Origin: Liolophura sinensis
Taxonomy: Eukaryota > Mollusca > Polyplacophora > Chitonida > Chitonidae
Assembly (NCBI RefSeq): GCF_032854445.1
Contig: NC_088302.1
Span: 23,263,788-23,327,787 of the forward strand
Reading direction: 5' to 3'
Length of the DNA: 64,000 bases
The notes under the pieces were generated by a model that saw only the letters and a list, made by a program, of their open reading frames with translations, ran no database searches and was not told where the DNA came from. How positions within the stretch are numbered: position 1 is the first letter of the stretch; every line of letters begins with the position of its first letter. Made by a program: the position numbers and the translations under genes. Of this stretch, positions 31,187 through 45,122 are shown in pieces.

Positions 31187-34100
31187 TATTCTGTCTGCAT
31201 TATAAGGTCCTACATTGAAAAGCATACATGTTTCTTCATTGAGGCAGTAGAGGCTTTAACCTCCCTTTGTGGTGCTCATCTGTTTAACAGGGTAAATAAA
31301 TTCAGACAAAGAGGTGATGAGACGTACTGAAATATGTGTACCAAAATGTGGCCTGTGTCCGTTTGCTGACAGGCCGTGGCAAGTGGAGGAAAACTGAAGA
31401 CAAAAACTGCAGAAATACTCAGCTGGGAGCATCAATTATAAACTGACAGGTAACATAACTTAACACGTGGGCGCTGTTGATGATGACTTCATCTTGCACA
31501 ACATACAACGTTGAAGTCTGCTCTTTGTGTAGATGGTAGATAACTCAAACTTCCTCTGTATAAAAAAATGAGGCGCATAACGAACTTGTATTTGTTGAAT
31601 ATTTACTTTAAAATTTTAGATTTGTTAATAAGATTTTAATTATCTATGCTTATTCCTAGATCTTAATCAGACAATATAAATCACACTTAGAGTATGCCTT
31701 TCAAACGTTTGTAATTTGAATCAAATTAAAAGTAGTTTAATGAAGTTTCAACAAAGATGTAGATCAAAACTGTCACCAATTTTTAGCAGCAAGACAGAGA
31801 TGGGGCAGAAATGTAAAAAAGCATTCACAGATACTCCCCCACTGTACTTACAGTGCAACATCTCCAGAAAAAGAATCTATTTAAGGCACAGCTCACAACT
31901 TTTTTTCTGCAAGTGATGAATACAGATTTTCTTCTCAGGGAATGAACTATGAGTTATGTTTCAAAGCTATGGAAGCAATAAAAAATACCAAAAAAAACCC
32001 CCCAAAAAACAAACATGGCTGACATTGAAAAATTATTTTTACAACTAGTAAAAATTGCTAGGACTCAAATACAAATAATTTTTATGGAAGATTACAGATG
32101 ACTTGTTTTATAGTTTCAAAATCTGTTGTTTACATCTGACAAATCCAAACACTCATGATCAAAAATACATAGGTTTTGATTTTGATATCATTTTCTTTAT
32201 TTAGGTACAGCACAGGGACGACCTTCAACTGCTGAACAGAAGTCACTATGCGCAGCCAAACTTTGCTGCATTGCACCAAATGTTCACCTTCTGGATACAG
32301 TCACTGGATTTAAGAGCTATTAGAGTCAAATCAAAAAGCAATTGGCACACGATCAAAGGAAATGCCATACAGAGATGTATATAAGCTATAAGAGTTAGGA
32401 GAGAGAGAGAAGGAGTGTTAGGGGGTTGGGCCCATGTCTGCTGAAGTAGTTAAGGAGATTCTAAGGGGCTGTTATAACCGACACCACAATCTTACACACT
32501 TGACACCTCCAAACAAACAGCTGCTTGGAGGTTAAGCTTACTGTTAAAATAATTTCCCTTAAACTGAAGTGAAGTGTTTAGCCAGACACAGAACATTAGG
32601 ACAAATATCTCGCTCATGGGAACACACATTCCTCACCCATCCACACTAATTTACTCCATTCCAGTCTGTATTTGTGTTTCCCTAACAATCTACCTTCTCT
32701 AACTAGTTCTGACAGGTGTAAACCCCGGGATACACACCAGAGCTATTTTATCTGGACAGCTTCTCTGTGATAAAGCAATTACTAAGGTAATTGTTAAGGG
32801 TGTCTACAAATTTCAGAAATTTGAATGTAACAAGATGAACTGGGTATCTGTGATAAGCCCAATTCTTCTTCTTTTTTGTGGACGAGCAGAAATTGTTTAA
32901 AAGTCTGACAGTTTCAGACACCCACTGGTGTGAATCTGAACTAATGACTGTCAGTAGACAGCAATTTCATTAACCTGTTCTTTCATCGTTACAAAATGAT
33001 TTCTAACAATTCCAATGCAACAAGCATGTTGCAAATGAAAAAAATTACCTTTCAAGCAATTAAGAATTTATTTAAGCGATTACCATAAGTATACCTAGGA
33101 TGTGAAAAACGTAACAGAAACAACCTCCTTCTATCTGACCATTGCCTATATGATGTATGATGTGATCAAAATTCTACCAGATCACCATAACGTTGATTCA
33201 TTGGATATTTTTTTTATGCATACATGGAAGGACAAAAAATGAGCATCTCGTTGAATATAGACTGAAATAAATCATTACTTACTTTACTGTAATAAAAGCT
33301 ATATGTAAATTTACACGTCATCTGCGGTTCGAGAAAAAATAAAAAGTTAGCATTTATATAGAAAAATTTAGAAAAGGAATTACCTGTTTGTGCGTTGGTA
33401 CCTTCAACATGAATTGGTGCTGCAGTGATTAACTGCAAACTGAAGTCTGGTAATAAATTTTACAATCTCAGGGCAACCTTCCTGTGGTTTTTAACACATA
33501 CGCAGAGTATTCTGCATTTCACATAGACAAAAACCCAATCCTCAGGCACACAAATATAACGTTTACTCCTGGAAAAGTGGTGAGGTTTTCCTACACTAAA
33601 ACTCAAGTCAGAGAAACAGAGGTTATTCTGAGCAGTGCTGGCCAAGTAATACACTGTTGTCATCAACACTGGGTCTGCAGGCGAAATAAGCCCCCTTTTA
33701 ACAAGTCTCCCTGACTAATGCCACTGTCTCGTGTAATATCTTGTTTAAGGATTAGGTTATAAAAATGTTAGCCTGTAATTAGCTTATCATGGTTATTGGA
33801 TGTAACTGCAGGACATTTTGGCCTGGGACAATAGGTCCCAACATTTGGGCGCATTTCATTGGGTAAGGTGCACCAAAGGCGAGCCACACAATAAACTACT
33901 TAGAGACTAGCAGGACTGACAAAAAGGTATTTAACAGTGGTCAAAGGGGCTTAGAGGGGGAGAATTAGTAGCTTTGATACAGTGTTCTACCACCTGCAGT
34001 GAGTTGAAATAATCTGATTACAAACCTGTGCCCAGTCTTAAAGGCTGCGTCTACTTCCCCCACACTGCCGAATTCACTTGTGCCGACAAATACCCCTCCA

Positions 34101-34718
34101 TCTTAACTTAGGCAGGCAGAAAATTATAACTATTTGACAGCTAATTGGCTCAATGTCTGGGAAGACTAATTACTCATGTTAAGACAAGGAAAATGTTAAC
34201 AAATATTGAAGTCTAGCCGTGTGTTTTCATGAACTGGCATTGATGATGATGTTTACACAAGTCAAAGCAAACGTGTGAACAAGAACTTGGCTAGCAAACA
34301 GTGTGCTGTTAAACTAGCAGTGGAAGTAGGCACCCTGTATAAATTTTCAATTACTCCACTGCAAGTGTGTTCATTATCACTGTTTTGTATACTTTGTACA
34401 TACATGTATATTTTCACCAAGAAAGTATTTATTTTAAATGCCCTTGCTTTAGTTTAATTGTTACAAAATGTAACAATCAGCTATATTTCACCAATGTAGT
34501 CATTTTTATTTCTTTTTTCTGGACAAGATATACTATATTATATATACATGTTAAAAAAGGATCAAAATAGATAGCATTTTAGCATCTCTTCAACCTTCAA
34601 GTCTGCTCACAAGTTGAGTACACTTCCACAAAAGTGACATGGATGGCAGCAATGGAAAATATAAAATTTCACTTCATCTGTTTAATTCAATTAAATCTGA
34701 CATGTGTGATAGTTGTCA

Positions 34719-34745
34719 TATCATATATATATATATACACATATA
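34719..34745. repeat. (AT)n microsatellite
   Basis: A short AT run ending in ACACATATA. Confidence 0.9.
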
Positions 34746-37700
34746 GTGTGAGGGTCCTAATGAGATGAGTACACCATAGGTGCCAGGCTGATTGAGCAGT
34801 AAATGTCAGTTTCAGACTTATATGAACAAGCCCAGGTATGTCAGACTACCTTGATTACAGGTATAATGGTCAGGTAAATGCAATTAGTACAGGCTGTTTT
34901 GAGGTCAGTAGCATAGGCCCAAGTGGCTAATACAGGTAAATTGTATTATCTTATTCCTGCTGAGATAACCTGAGGCTAACTCACCTGAAAGTGTTTGAAG
35001 TGTGCCACTGATTAGCTATTAAAACATCAGTACTACACAGCCTGGGGGGTTATAGGGCTGCAGGTAGCTTTGAGGTTAGCTAACCACTTAAGCAGTGAAT
35101 AGGTGCAGTGGTGATGCCTGCTGGTAGGTGAGGTTGGGGGTAGCAGACTAAGGGGCATAGGGTGGGGTAAGGGTTAGGGTTGAGGTTACTAACATTGCGG
35201 GTTGGGAAGGGCACACCTGGGTGAGGGAAAAGCTTAGCCCCCCAACAGCCGTTCTCAGGATAGACAATATACCTATGTATAAGTGTACAAATCATCCACA
35301 CCCCATGTTTCCAAGGGGGAAGTTGTAGACCAACAATAGGGACTCATCACTGAGTCAAAGTAATTCTATAAATCTCCAGGCTGCAAACAAGTCCAAGACA
35401 TCTTCAACAGGACATTTTCACACAGGGGATTAATTCAAGAGCTACGTGAAAAAAAAAAAAAATTGATGGAACACAAAGAACAAAAAAATCCTGGAGATTT
35501 TTTTTTTTATTTTCACATGGAGAATCTGTGAGAAAGCGGTTATGACAAGGCCAGTGTAGAGCAATGTGGCTGTCCCAGATTTGGTTACGGTGTAACGCCA
35601 CCACTGTCTTAACAGCAAATCAATACTGGTACATCGAGTAAGACAGTCGCTCAGATAATTTCGTGGAATCATCTCTGCCTGTCTAAGCTCCTGTGCGATC
35701 ACATGTATTTAGCTTCTATCCATGCCTATTCATCACTGGATAATGTGATTTGCCGAGAGAAATATACATTCTTTGATGCTTTACATCAAGACTGAGATAT
35801 TGTATCCCATATTAGACATGACCTGAGCTTACATAGTTAGGCCTTCCTAAAGCCATTCACCAATAATAATTTAGCCTTGTATCAGTCAACTACACCTAAT
35901 GGGCAAGTCAACATATATGATCATGGTTCGTTTCTTCATAAAACATTCACCCAGAGCCCTTGAAACCAACTGGTAAATGTTAAAAGAAAAAAATCTGTGT
36001 TTTTATCTTCTGGCTTGCATCCTGTTCGTAAATGTACTTGCAAAGAGCTGAACATATACAAGGCTTGATCAACTTTCTCTGGTGTTTCAGTAGTATTTAC
36101 ATGCTCTTGTAGGACTGAAAATGGCCTGATTGTAGAGAATGTGGTATACACGTATACAATGTGACTTAAATTGGTTGTGCAATTTATGCTAGTCAAATCT
36201 GTGCACAAATGAGGAGTCATGAGTGACTTGATTGTCTCTAGGAGCAACCCTTGATGATTTCATCTTCTGGTTAGTGAGCCATGAAGAAACAGCCCTCCCC
36301 AACCCCCAGACTGCCTCAACCTTGCCCCCAAAAGGGTCAGAATTGTGTGGGGGAGAGGGGTGAAATAACATTCCCTTCCTTGTGGTTGAAGGGCATTTCC
36401 ATAAAACAGTTTTTCTATGCTGCTCCTGCTAACTCGATTTCAGTTCCACACCCTGCTTCAGTGTCTTCTCCATCACATTCATTTAGTTAATTATCCGGTG
36501 GTGGGAGCAGTCATGGAGAACTACAAACATTGGGCTTAATCCTATAAACCAGCAAGTTGGAGTCTGATTACACATATCTTACACACACAACATCAGTAGG
36601 ATGTAGATGACAACTAACCAAGCTTGGCTGAACTCATGACTACAGCGTAATAAAGCATAGGATGTACTGATGTTGAACTTGTGCAAATGGGCCATTAGCT
36701 TTTAAGATGATAAACGATGATAATTTTTTATAAACCAAGAAAAGAAACATTCCACGACACTGCATACGCTGTTGAAAAGTGTCTAACATTCCAAACATTA
36801 CAGTTTCGTAAGTTTATACGCTGTATACGTAATGGTCGTGTTGTTTTGAAAACAGTAGTCTATGGGCAGGATTCTGTGTAAATTGCTGCTTTTTTGTGCA
36901 AACGAAGACAAAATGTTGAAAATTGTGACATCCTGATTAACTGTGCCTCTCTTGAAAGCAGCCAGACAACTTTGCGAGCAGGGTTAACAGAATGCAAAAA
37001 GGCCTGTGACTTGACACTAGATTTGCAGGGTCAACAGTTCTACCTTTCGATTCTGATGTGTTTTGACCTTTATCTACCAACGCAATCCAACATAATACTT
37101 CATCGGGAACTTTGTTGATATAGTCGACAAAACCACCATGAAGACCGATAATTTATCTTCTGATATCAGTTCATAACTGGTGAAAACACAAGTGTAAAAC
37201 CAAGAAATGCAGAGGAAATAGACAGACAGCTACATGTATATACCTTCCCGCAACATATCATACTTGCTAAATCTCATGGTTGTCACGAGATTTCGGCAGA
37301 AGTCGAATAATACTTATTGACTAAAACCTGTCTGCCCAAGAAATACGTGTCAAACAGCTAATGCTTTAAGCTAGCTCTCACCTTAGTCTGAGGAAATATT
37401 ACCTGAATCTGAGATGATGGATCCGTCCCAGGGAGGATACTTTCCAGTGCGATTGTCTTAAATAGTATAAATTTGTCTGAGCATTGTACTGAGAATAGCT
37501 ACCAGCTGCTTACTTCTCATAACTCCAGTCACCATCATTCGTCATACGGAATCTCTGTTATGTGGTTACAAACTGGTGTGAATATAATGAGTAAATCAAT
37601 TTCCTCTGCATAAAAAAGTAGGCCTGTATGGGCACGGCTTGTCCATCTGTCTCCCACCACTCGCTATATAGACAACTGCATTACATATATATTCATAGAT

Positions 37701-38258
37701 GTTTATAATTTCCATCAGAAAATCCATGCTATGGTGACCAGATATCAATATTAATGAAAAGTCAAATGCCAACCATGCTGTGTCCTTCGCAGTTTTGTAA
37801 TTCACAGGGAGTGCAGAGAATGTTTTTCGTTTTATGCTAAGGGGTTAATTCAGACTGATAAGCCTGAGATTTCATTGCCTGTTAACATACCGTGAACACA
37901 CCACCAGCATGTCAACCGTGCTGTCAGTCTCATTTGCATACAAATATTCAATATCTATGTCTCAATTACATTCCAGATGGGCCGATTACTAAGACTCAAC
38001 TTCATGTTCACGCACCCTCCAGCCACCCTCTCCCACTCCACTGCCCAAAAAATAACATTCCTCATTATGCAAGGAGGAGAGAAATTAATAAAAAAATTGA
38101 TTAGAGATAAAGAGATACAGGCACAGTCTATTCTCTTATGGTAATCAAACTGGGTCAGGCCATATATAGATAGGGAGACAAAAGGAAATTATTATCATAC
38201 AATCAGAGTGAATTCTATCTAGACGAGTCAAGTAAATGAAGTAGGTGATCAGGCTTAC

Positions 38259-38335
38259 CAATTCATGGTTGATAATCTCATTCCCGGGAGTCCAGAGCCA
38301 GCGAGGAAGTGTTGACCATTCAACTGATACATACA
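38259..38335 (-). other. Exon-like block, 77 nt, role unknown
   Basis: On the minus strand an acceptor (TTTTTTATTTTACGTTTCAG) and a donor (TTG|GTAAGCC) frame 77 nt that are more GC-rich than the surroundings. One frame is open throughout and contains two ATGs (MYQLNGQHFLAGSGLPGMRL...); a second frame is also open. I do not recognise either peptide. It could be a 5' untranslated exon of the protocadherin about 15 kb upstream, an exon of another gene, or chance. Confidence 0.25.
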
Positions 38336-41300
38336 CTGAAACGTAAAATAAAAAATATACTCAAAATAGTTTGACGTATTTCTTTAAATAAATTATGAGA
38401 AATATATAAATAAGGATGCGACACTGCTCAAAGAATCCCAATTTCACATCATATCATCATGCTATACATCAACTGCAACACTTCTAATCATCGATACGGG
38501 GCACAGACATCCAATTCGATGTAATTTGCAATGATGAAATCAAGATGAGCAAACATACAAGCTTGTGAATGCAAGACTCACACAAAACTCTCCGTAAGTA
38601 CTTTCAAAACAGTTTGCCTCTCTTTCATCAGATAGAAATTTTGCTGGTGTTAATTTCTAAATCATTTTGGAATCCACATTTTTGTTTTGTGTGTGAAAAG
38701 CTCAAAAACCGAGAAAAAAGTAACACCAGTCTGGACTGCAAAATGCTGATTCAGCTCTTCCGATCCTTGAAAATTAGTCTCTTAAATTTGACGTAATTTA
38801 AATTTATGGTTCTTTTTTATCAAATACAAAGGCATTTCAGAGCAAATGGCCTAACAGAAAGCGTAATGTAATACAAGAAATTCATGGTCATCTGGTCGTC
38901 ACACTAAAACTCAATGGAGGTACGACGTGCATTTTCTGGCGATCAGAACTGTAAATGTTTCATCCACAATGTCGTCATTTCCAACACTCCAAAATCAGCT
39001 TTTGGTTTCCTTTTGAATATTTTTTTTTTTGGTTTTTTTTTTGCTCTAAACATTGTAGTCATATTAGAAATCACTCATCATCATTTAGAAAATGTCAAAT
39101 CATACATCTTGCAGTGATATCGGATATGAGTGCCACCTATCTTATCTTACATCTCGCCGTGATATCGAATGTGACAGTCAATACATCTCACCATGCCATT
39201 CGATCCATGGGCTAGAGCACGAATGTGCCTTGTTATGATACAGAGCCTGACAATCGCAAAAGTCCATCAGCGACGCTTAAAGAAAGCTTGAACATGAACA
39301 CGTACAATTGGAAGGTTAAGTACAAAAGCACATGATCTGATCCAACTTGACACAGCCAGCGCCAATCTCCTCACCCAGCTGTATTATATCTGGCGAGTTT
39401 GTCAGCCATTAATGCAGATTACATGTACGAGAAGACAGTAGGCAATGGCTGAGTGCACATGGAAAGACCCTTTTCTTCCAGCGTTCCTCAAGATCTAACC
39501 CAGTAGTGTCATCCACACCAGCCCACCATCCATCATTCTGACAACTTCTCCGTTTATTACTAACTATGAAATTGAGGCCTATTCTGCCAGGTTTGGAAGA
39601 CCACAATTTCACTTACATATAATACAGGTTTCCCGAAGACAAGGCCTGACACGTGGCTGTCAAAAAAAAAACGCGTGTCTGAGGGAATTTCGCTGGCTAA
39701 TCGTAGGAAGCAGTTCTTTAAGATAGGAAGTACAATAGACGCACGATAGAGAACGAAGGGTCGGATCAGCTGATCACGAAGGGCCCCCTACACCTAGACT
39801 AACTAGCTTGGCTGCCAGCACCCAGCTTTAATTGTCTGTGGGCAGGGGGTAATTGGATCAGCCTGTCGACAGGACTTCCTAAAAGGGCACCTCCCTGGTT
39901 AGCCCCCTTCGATATGAAATGAGATTTAATCCCCCCTGGATGAACAGAAATAATAGTCTTCTCTCATTACCCTACTGACTCATAACTTAACTAGCTGTGG
40001 ATTAGATGCCAGCAATTTGGAGGTGGGAGGCAAATAAGTACAATTCATCAAATTTATCCAACAAACAAAACATACATGTATTTATTATCCAAGAGTTAAT
40101 TTTATTAACCCTAGCAACATCGCAGAGTGTAAACAAACTGTAACATTTTCGAAATCTATCATTTAATCGCTTGTTAAGATTATGTCAAGTCCTTTCAAGT
40201 AAAATGTATTAAGAACTCTAAAGGCAGTGATGAATTGTGTATTTTGAGTTTTGAATTGAGTCTATTTTTACAGCCATCCTGTATAAACCTAGAACTTTTG
40301 TATTTATTCATGCTCAACCACCCTCTTATATAAGGAAAAAAAAAGAAAAGAAAAAGAATCCAGAAATTATCAAGAAACAGCCTAAGGGCACATCGAATGT
40401 TACTTAAATCTGCAAAAGAGATGAGTACCTAAACGTAATCTGCGTGTAAAACTGAACCTGACATGACGAACTGACAGACATGTTTAAGAATCCTCACATG
40501 CGCACCTAATATCAAAACGAACAAATTGGAAATTCAAACAGTGTGTACTGACAACGTGTTGCCACTGCTGGGTACGGTCTCTTCACAGGGCTTATTGATC
40601 GATCAGTGCTTCATGCTGTATTGGGTGGTGGTATTTTGGGCATCATGCGGCTATATGCGGAACAGAGATTGTCTTAAAGGGCCATTGAGAGAGACATGCG
40701 ATAGTCATCATATCTATTTGGGGCGTTACGGGCAAATTCAACTTAATATACCGTTTGCTCGGACCAGATCACTGGATTTATTAAAAATGCAAGTCGATGC
40801 ACGTTGACTTCACTTTACATTCCAAAGCAAGTCAGATCAGTCAGAAATGAATAATTCAATGCCGTGAGAGTAAAATACATCATCCTTGCCTTCAAAGTCA
40901 CTCAGGGAAAGGAGTGACTTCACATCATTACTGGTATTAATAAATCAAAGACAACATCAACGACACGTTTAATGCAATAAAGAGAATTAGCACACGGCAG
41001 GACGGAGAATGTGACACATTCGTGACTAATTGCCTGGTCGAGATGGTCAGTGCTGGACGTTTCGCCTCCCATCACACTTCTTCTCGTGGAACAAAAGACC
41101 GACAGGAATATTTATGGTCCGTCCACTGTTCAATTCCCCAATGGGGATGTCAGACCCAGCTGACAGAAGACCTAAGGTACGGGTAGAACCTACAATACTC
41201 TCACTTCCATGAAATGGACACCATATAGTGACTGTCATGAATGGCTAGTAAGGGCAAAAAAAAAAAAGAAAAAAAGAAAAAAAAACATATGTACTACTGC

Positions 41301-44300
41301 ATTAGATCACAAAGCATCCTATATTCTGTTTTGTATATGTCCACTAAAACAGTCTACTGCCAGCAGTATATATATACACTCTGTCATCGCTGCACGTACG
41401 TGATAAATGTAGGACTATCATAAAAGGTTTTAAGTTATAGCTGCTGTATAGCTAACCCCAGTTCATTACAGCATAATGAACATGTGTATAATGTAACATC
41501 AAAGGCAAGTTTTAAAATGTCATAAAATCTATTCAGTTACATTACACGGTAATTACACACCTCTAATGTTATGATGACCCAATGCTTAACAGCATATTAG
41601 CATCTCATTATACAGAGATATTACCCTGGCAATCAAGATGTGAGATATGTTAACACACCAGCACCAAAGCATTCTTTAGCACTTTTATATGTGCTCAATA
41701 CAAAAGTATTTGCGACACGTTCATTCTCAGCACTACAGACGTTAAACACAATAGTGCTTGAGCCACCATTAGTCTAAACAGTTGAGATATTCTGTGTTAC
41801 TGAGCAAGCAGCACTATTATATAGAGCTCCAGTGTTCGTGTTCATCTTCAAGTTCATTTTCATGTTCAAGCCTAGAGTGCTGCTAGAGTATTTCCAGCAG
41901 CAAAGACGTTCAACACTAGACAAGCAGTAACACTATTATTTTTAACAGCGAATGTGTAGAAGGATACTCAAATCAAGTAACTTTATCATTCTTAGCGGAC
42001 AGGAGGCACTCATGGACCAGTAACATTAATAGATTTAGCAGCCTAGGTGTTCAACACTTGTATAATGCCATTATTTGAAAAATTCAAGATGTTCAAACCA
42101 AAAAATACTAAGTAAAAGTAATACTTTTACCTTGAGCAGTCAATGTATTAAAGACTCAGATAAAATATTGACTTCCATATGATTCACATGCAAAGTTCAC
42201 ACTCACTAAGTCATCATGTTTAACAACTACTCGCCTATAATATTATAATGACAGCCAGTTTTACAGATAAACTGTCCTTCAGGGCCAAATGTATTTTCAG
42301 TTGAAACGTTTCTGTCCATGAGGGTACAGAGAAGCTGTGCAGAGAGTCAGGACAAATGGGAGACAGCCAGACATTACGTAACGGAGAGAGATCGAGGGAC
42401 AGATAGATGAAACAGATTACAGAAGCCTCGGGACAATTAAATCTCATTCATCGTAGCATAGGTGATGCGTGAAAATGTCCCGTCAACATACAGCCTCCAA
42501 GCTCTGAGTTCAAGATCATTTTTATGGAGCTAATTTCTCAAATTATGACAGATCTAGAGACAAATACAAAACTTCATGACTCAAATGGAAGATCTACTTG
42601 ATTACAGGGTGTCGGTCCATCCTACCTGGATTTGAAATGCACAGCCAATTCCCATGGATGCATCATCATCAATTCCGTAGGTGACAAAAAAAAAATTCAC
42701 GTAAAAAAAAAAAAAATGCATCAACAATATGGCCTCATCAAGTAATACACCTAACTCCACTGATAAACAAATCTCTTACCTGAGAATCAGCAATTCATTT
42801 ATATATTTCCAGCGGTGAGAGTGAAAAAGCTGATTGGTGAGATAGAAGAATGTAATGGCCCATGGGAAATCAATATTTATTTCCCGGTTTCCCATCAAAA
42901 CTCAGCATGAAACCATCTCCCATGTCCTCCTCAAAACCCATGCAGTCACAGCCAAATAGATGAGATAATATCCACCAGTGTCAGACTTTGCGCGTTCTTT
43001 GATGCTGAACACTATGATAGGTGTGAATTATTTACGGTCACGGTGTGGGGGAAAAAGTACTAAGCCTTTAATCCTTTCAGTAAACACAATACACAAGCAG
43101 CCATGGGAATCGCACACTCTGACGTCGCGTGTGTATTTTTTTTCATCCCCAAAACAATCTCATCTAAAATTAATATCAATTTTCTGGAAAACGCATTTAA
43201 AGATATTTGTTAGCTCTATGGACCATAACCCAAAAAGCCATTTGGCTAAGTACAAGACACAGATGTTCACAAAAAAAAGGGCAAAAAAGACAAAAAAAAA
43301 AAATAAAAAGAACGATAAAAAGGAAGTGAAGAGTACATTCTGCTCTTAAGTGTGTATAGTACAGCACACAATTATTAAAGCTTTAACCATATTCTTGATC
43401 CAAAATCCTTGAACAATCTCACAAGTTGCATCATGTGAGTGTGTATAATACACAGATACACCACTGGAAATAAGTTGCTTTGTGTAAAAAACACGAGAAG
43501 AACAAGTCCGCTGTACAGCTTCGGCTTCTCCTGCAGAACTCATGTGTAGCCAGCGGCTGCTCAAGAGCATCATGCCACAGAAGTTAAGCTTCTGCCCTTA
43601 TAACAGGGCCATTGTTTGGCTTCATGTTGTCAGTTGACTAGAGGCTGAGTGGAGCAAACTGTTAACTATTTCCTCTAAAGCCTTGATACATAGCCTGGCT
43701 TAAAGGCCGTGTCTGCTGGTCAACATCGACATACCTGCCGAGCGCGACCGCGGCTTTGGGCAGATTCTTCCCAGGTGTACGCAGCCTTAGACAGGAAATT
43801 CTGTCTAATGATTTTCCCACCAGAAAAACAGAAGGCTATTGTCTTTGAGCCCAGCGTTACTTCAGTGCTTCACGCAAACACAAGCCTTCCCCAAAGTTTG
43901 ATAATCTAATTTGGCCTGTTTGCTGCAGCAATGCGGTATCAAACACAGCTAATGCTCAATCACTGCAACTACAATCCCTAGACAAAACACTACAACTACA
44001 CCTAGAGAAAACACTTGTTTCTCTAACAATGTCAAGTTCAATACACAGCTGATTTGCTTAACATTGCGTACAATACCTGTCATACAGTTAATCCCCAATT
44101 AAAGACACAAACGAGTTCCAATGCACAAGAAAACAGGATTTGTTTTAAACATTATAAACCGAAAATCAAGGTTTTCAATTCAAGTCCAAACGAGAAACCC
44201 TGACGAACAAAATATAATTAGAGTGAAACTGGCAAATTGTCATTTCTTGATGATATTTGGTGCAAGTAAATGATGTTGGCACTTCTCTGAATTCTATGGC

Positions 44301-45026
44301 TATAAAAAAAATCAATTAAAAGAGCTTTTCTACGCAAAACATGGTTAGGACACTAAGGTAATGAAAATTTATAATTTCTCCTTAAATTGATTACAGAAAG
44401 ACAATTAACCCACCACAGATGCTTAAAAACACCGAACAGAAACTAATGGACGATAATGAACATAAATTTCCAGGCAAATAATGTTTCAAAGGATGTGTTA
44501 ATACATTATCACCACTTCCTGACAATTATGCACTGTCACATCAATGAGGCCATGACAAGGGTGAGTTATGTTGGGTAAGGTGTATACGCGGATGCAGTGT
44601 TCCCCTCATCCATCACGGCAGGTGTGTTAATCGCCTGCATCCGCGTCTTCTCTGATATATGACCTCACCTGTCGTAGGGCCAGGTCATGCATCTGTCAGA
44701 CTGCACCCGTCTGTAGCTTCAACACGCCAACACAGGGGCCCGTTTAACAAAGCGACGTTTCTCTTCACTATATGTTGCCATGGAAAGTACGCCAGTCGCA
44801 ATTTGTGACTCCCTCGTAAAACAAGGCCCAGGTGAGCATGATGAAGTGATTCCGGATGGTCACCAAGATGCGGTGTGGTCAGCCAGTTAGTTCAGCCGCA
44901 AAACATCTACAGCTCCCTCATCAATCTCTCCTCTTACCACTGCCCCCTAAAGTGTCGCTTTGAATTTCAACTGAAATTAACTATCAAAACAAGCTTGCCA
45001 ACGACTGAAGCTGTGTTGGACATGTG

Positions 45027-45122
45027 CCTGCTGCATCAGCCATGCACATATGGGTATGTGCACTCTGCATCAGCCATGCACATATGGGTATGTGCACTCT
45101 GCATCAGCCATGCACATATGCA
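45027..45122. repeat. Tandem repeat, 34 bp x about 3
   Basis: The unit CTGCATCAGCCATGCACATA plus TGGGTATGTGCACT occurs twice in full and a third time in part, nearly identical. It accounts for the peptide repeats seen in the short frames across it. Confidence 0.95.

Larger units (their letters stand above)
23261..38258. other. Non-coding stretch upstream of the protocadherin
   Basis: AT-rich DNA with only short chance frames on both strands. It holds a CAG/CAA triplet run at 27248-27282, an eroded SINE-A at 31087-31186, an (AT)n run at 34719-34745 and poly-A/T tracts. It may contain 5' introns and non-coding exons of the protocadherin. Several donor-like sites occur on the minus strand (for example CTTTCAGGTGAGTT near 34979) but I cannot pair them with confidence. 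Confidence 0.6.

Noticed and set aside
35160-35185. Telomere-like GGGTTAGGGTT
   Set aside because: Only about two units inside a G-rich stretch; not a telomeric array.
34975-42790. Strong minus-strand donor-like sites (for example near 34979 and 42777) as protocadherin 5' exons
   Set aside because: Each lacks a convincing paired acceptor or open frame, so they were not called.
42978-43349. 123-codon + strand frame ending in a lysine run
   Set aside because: The lysines come from an A-rich tract and the rest is not protein-like.
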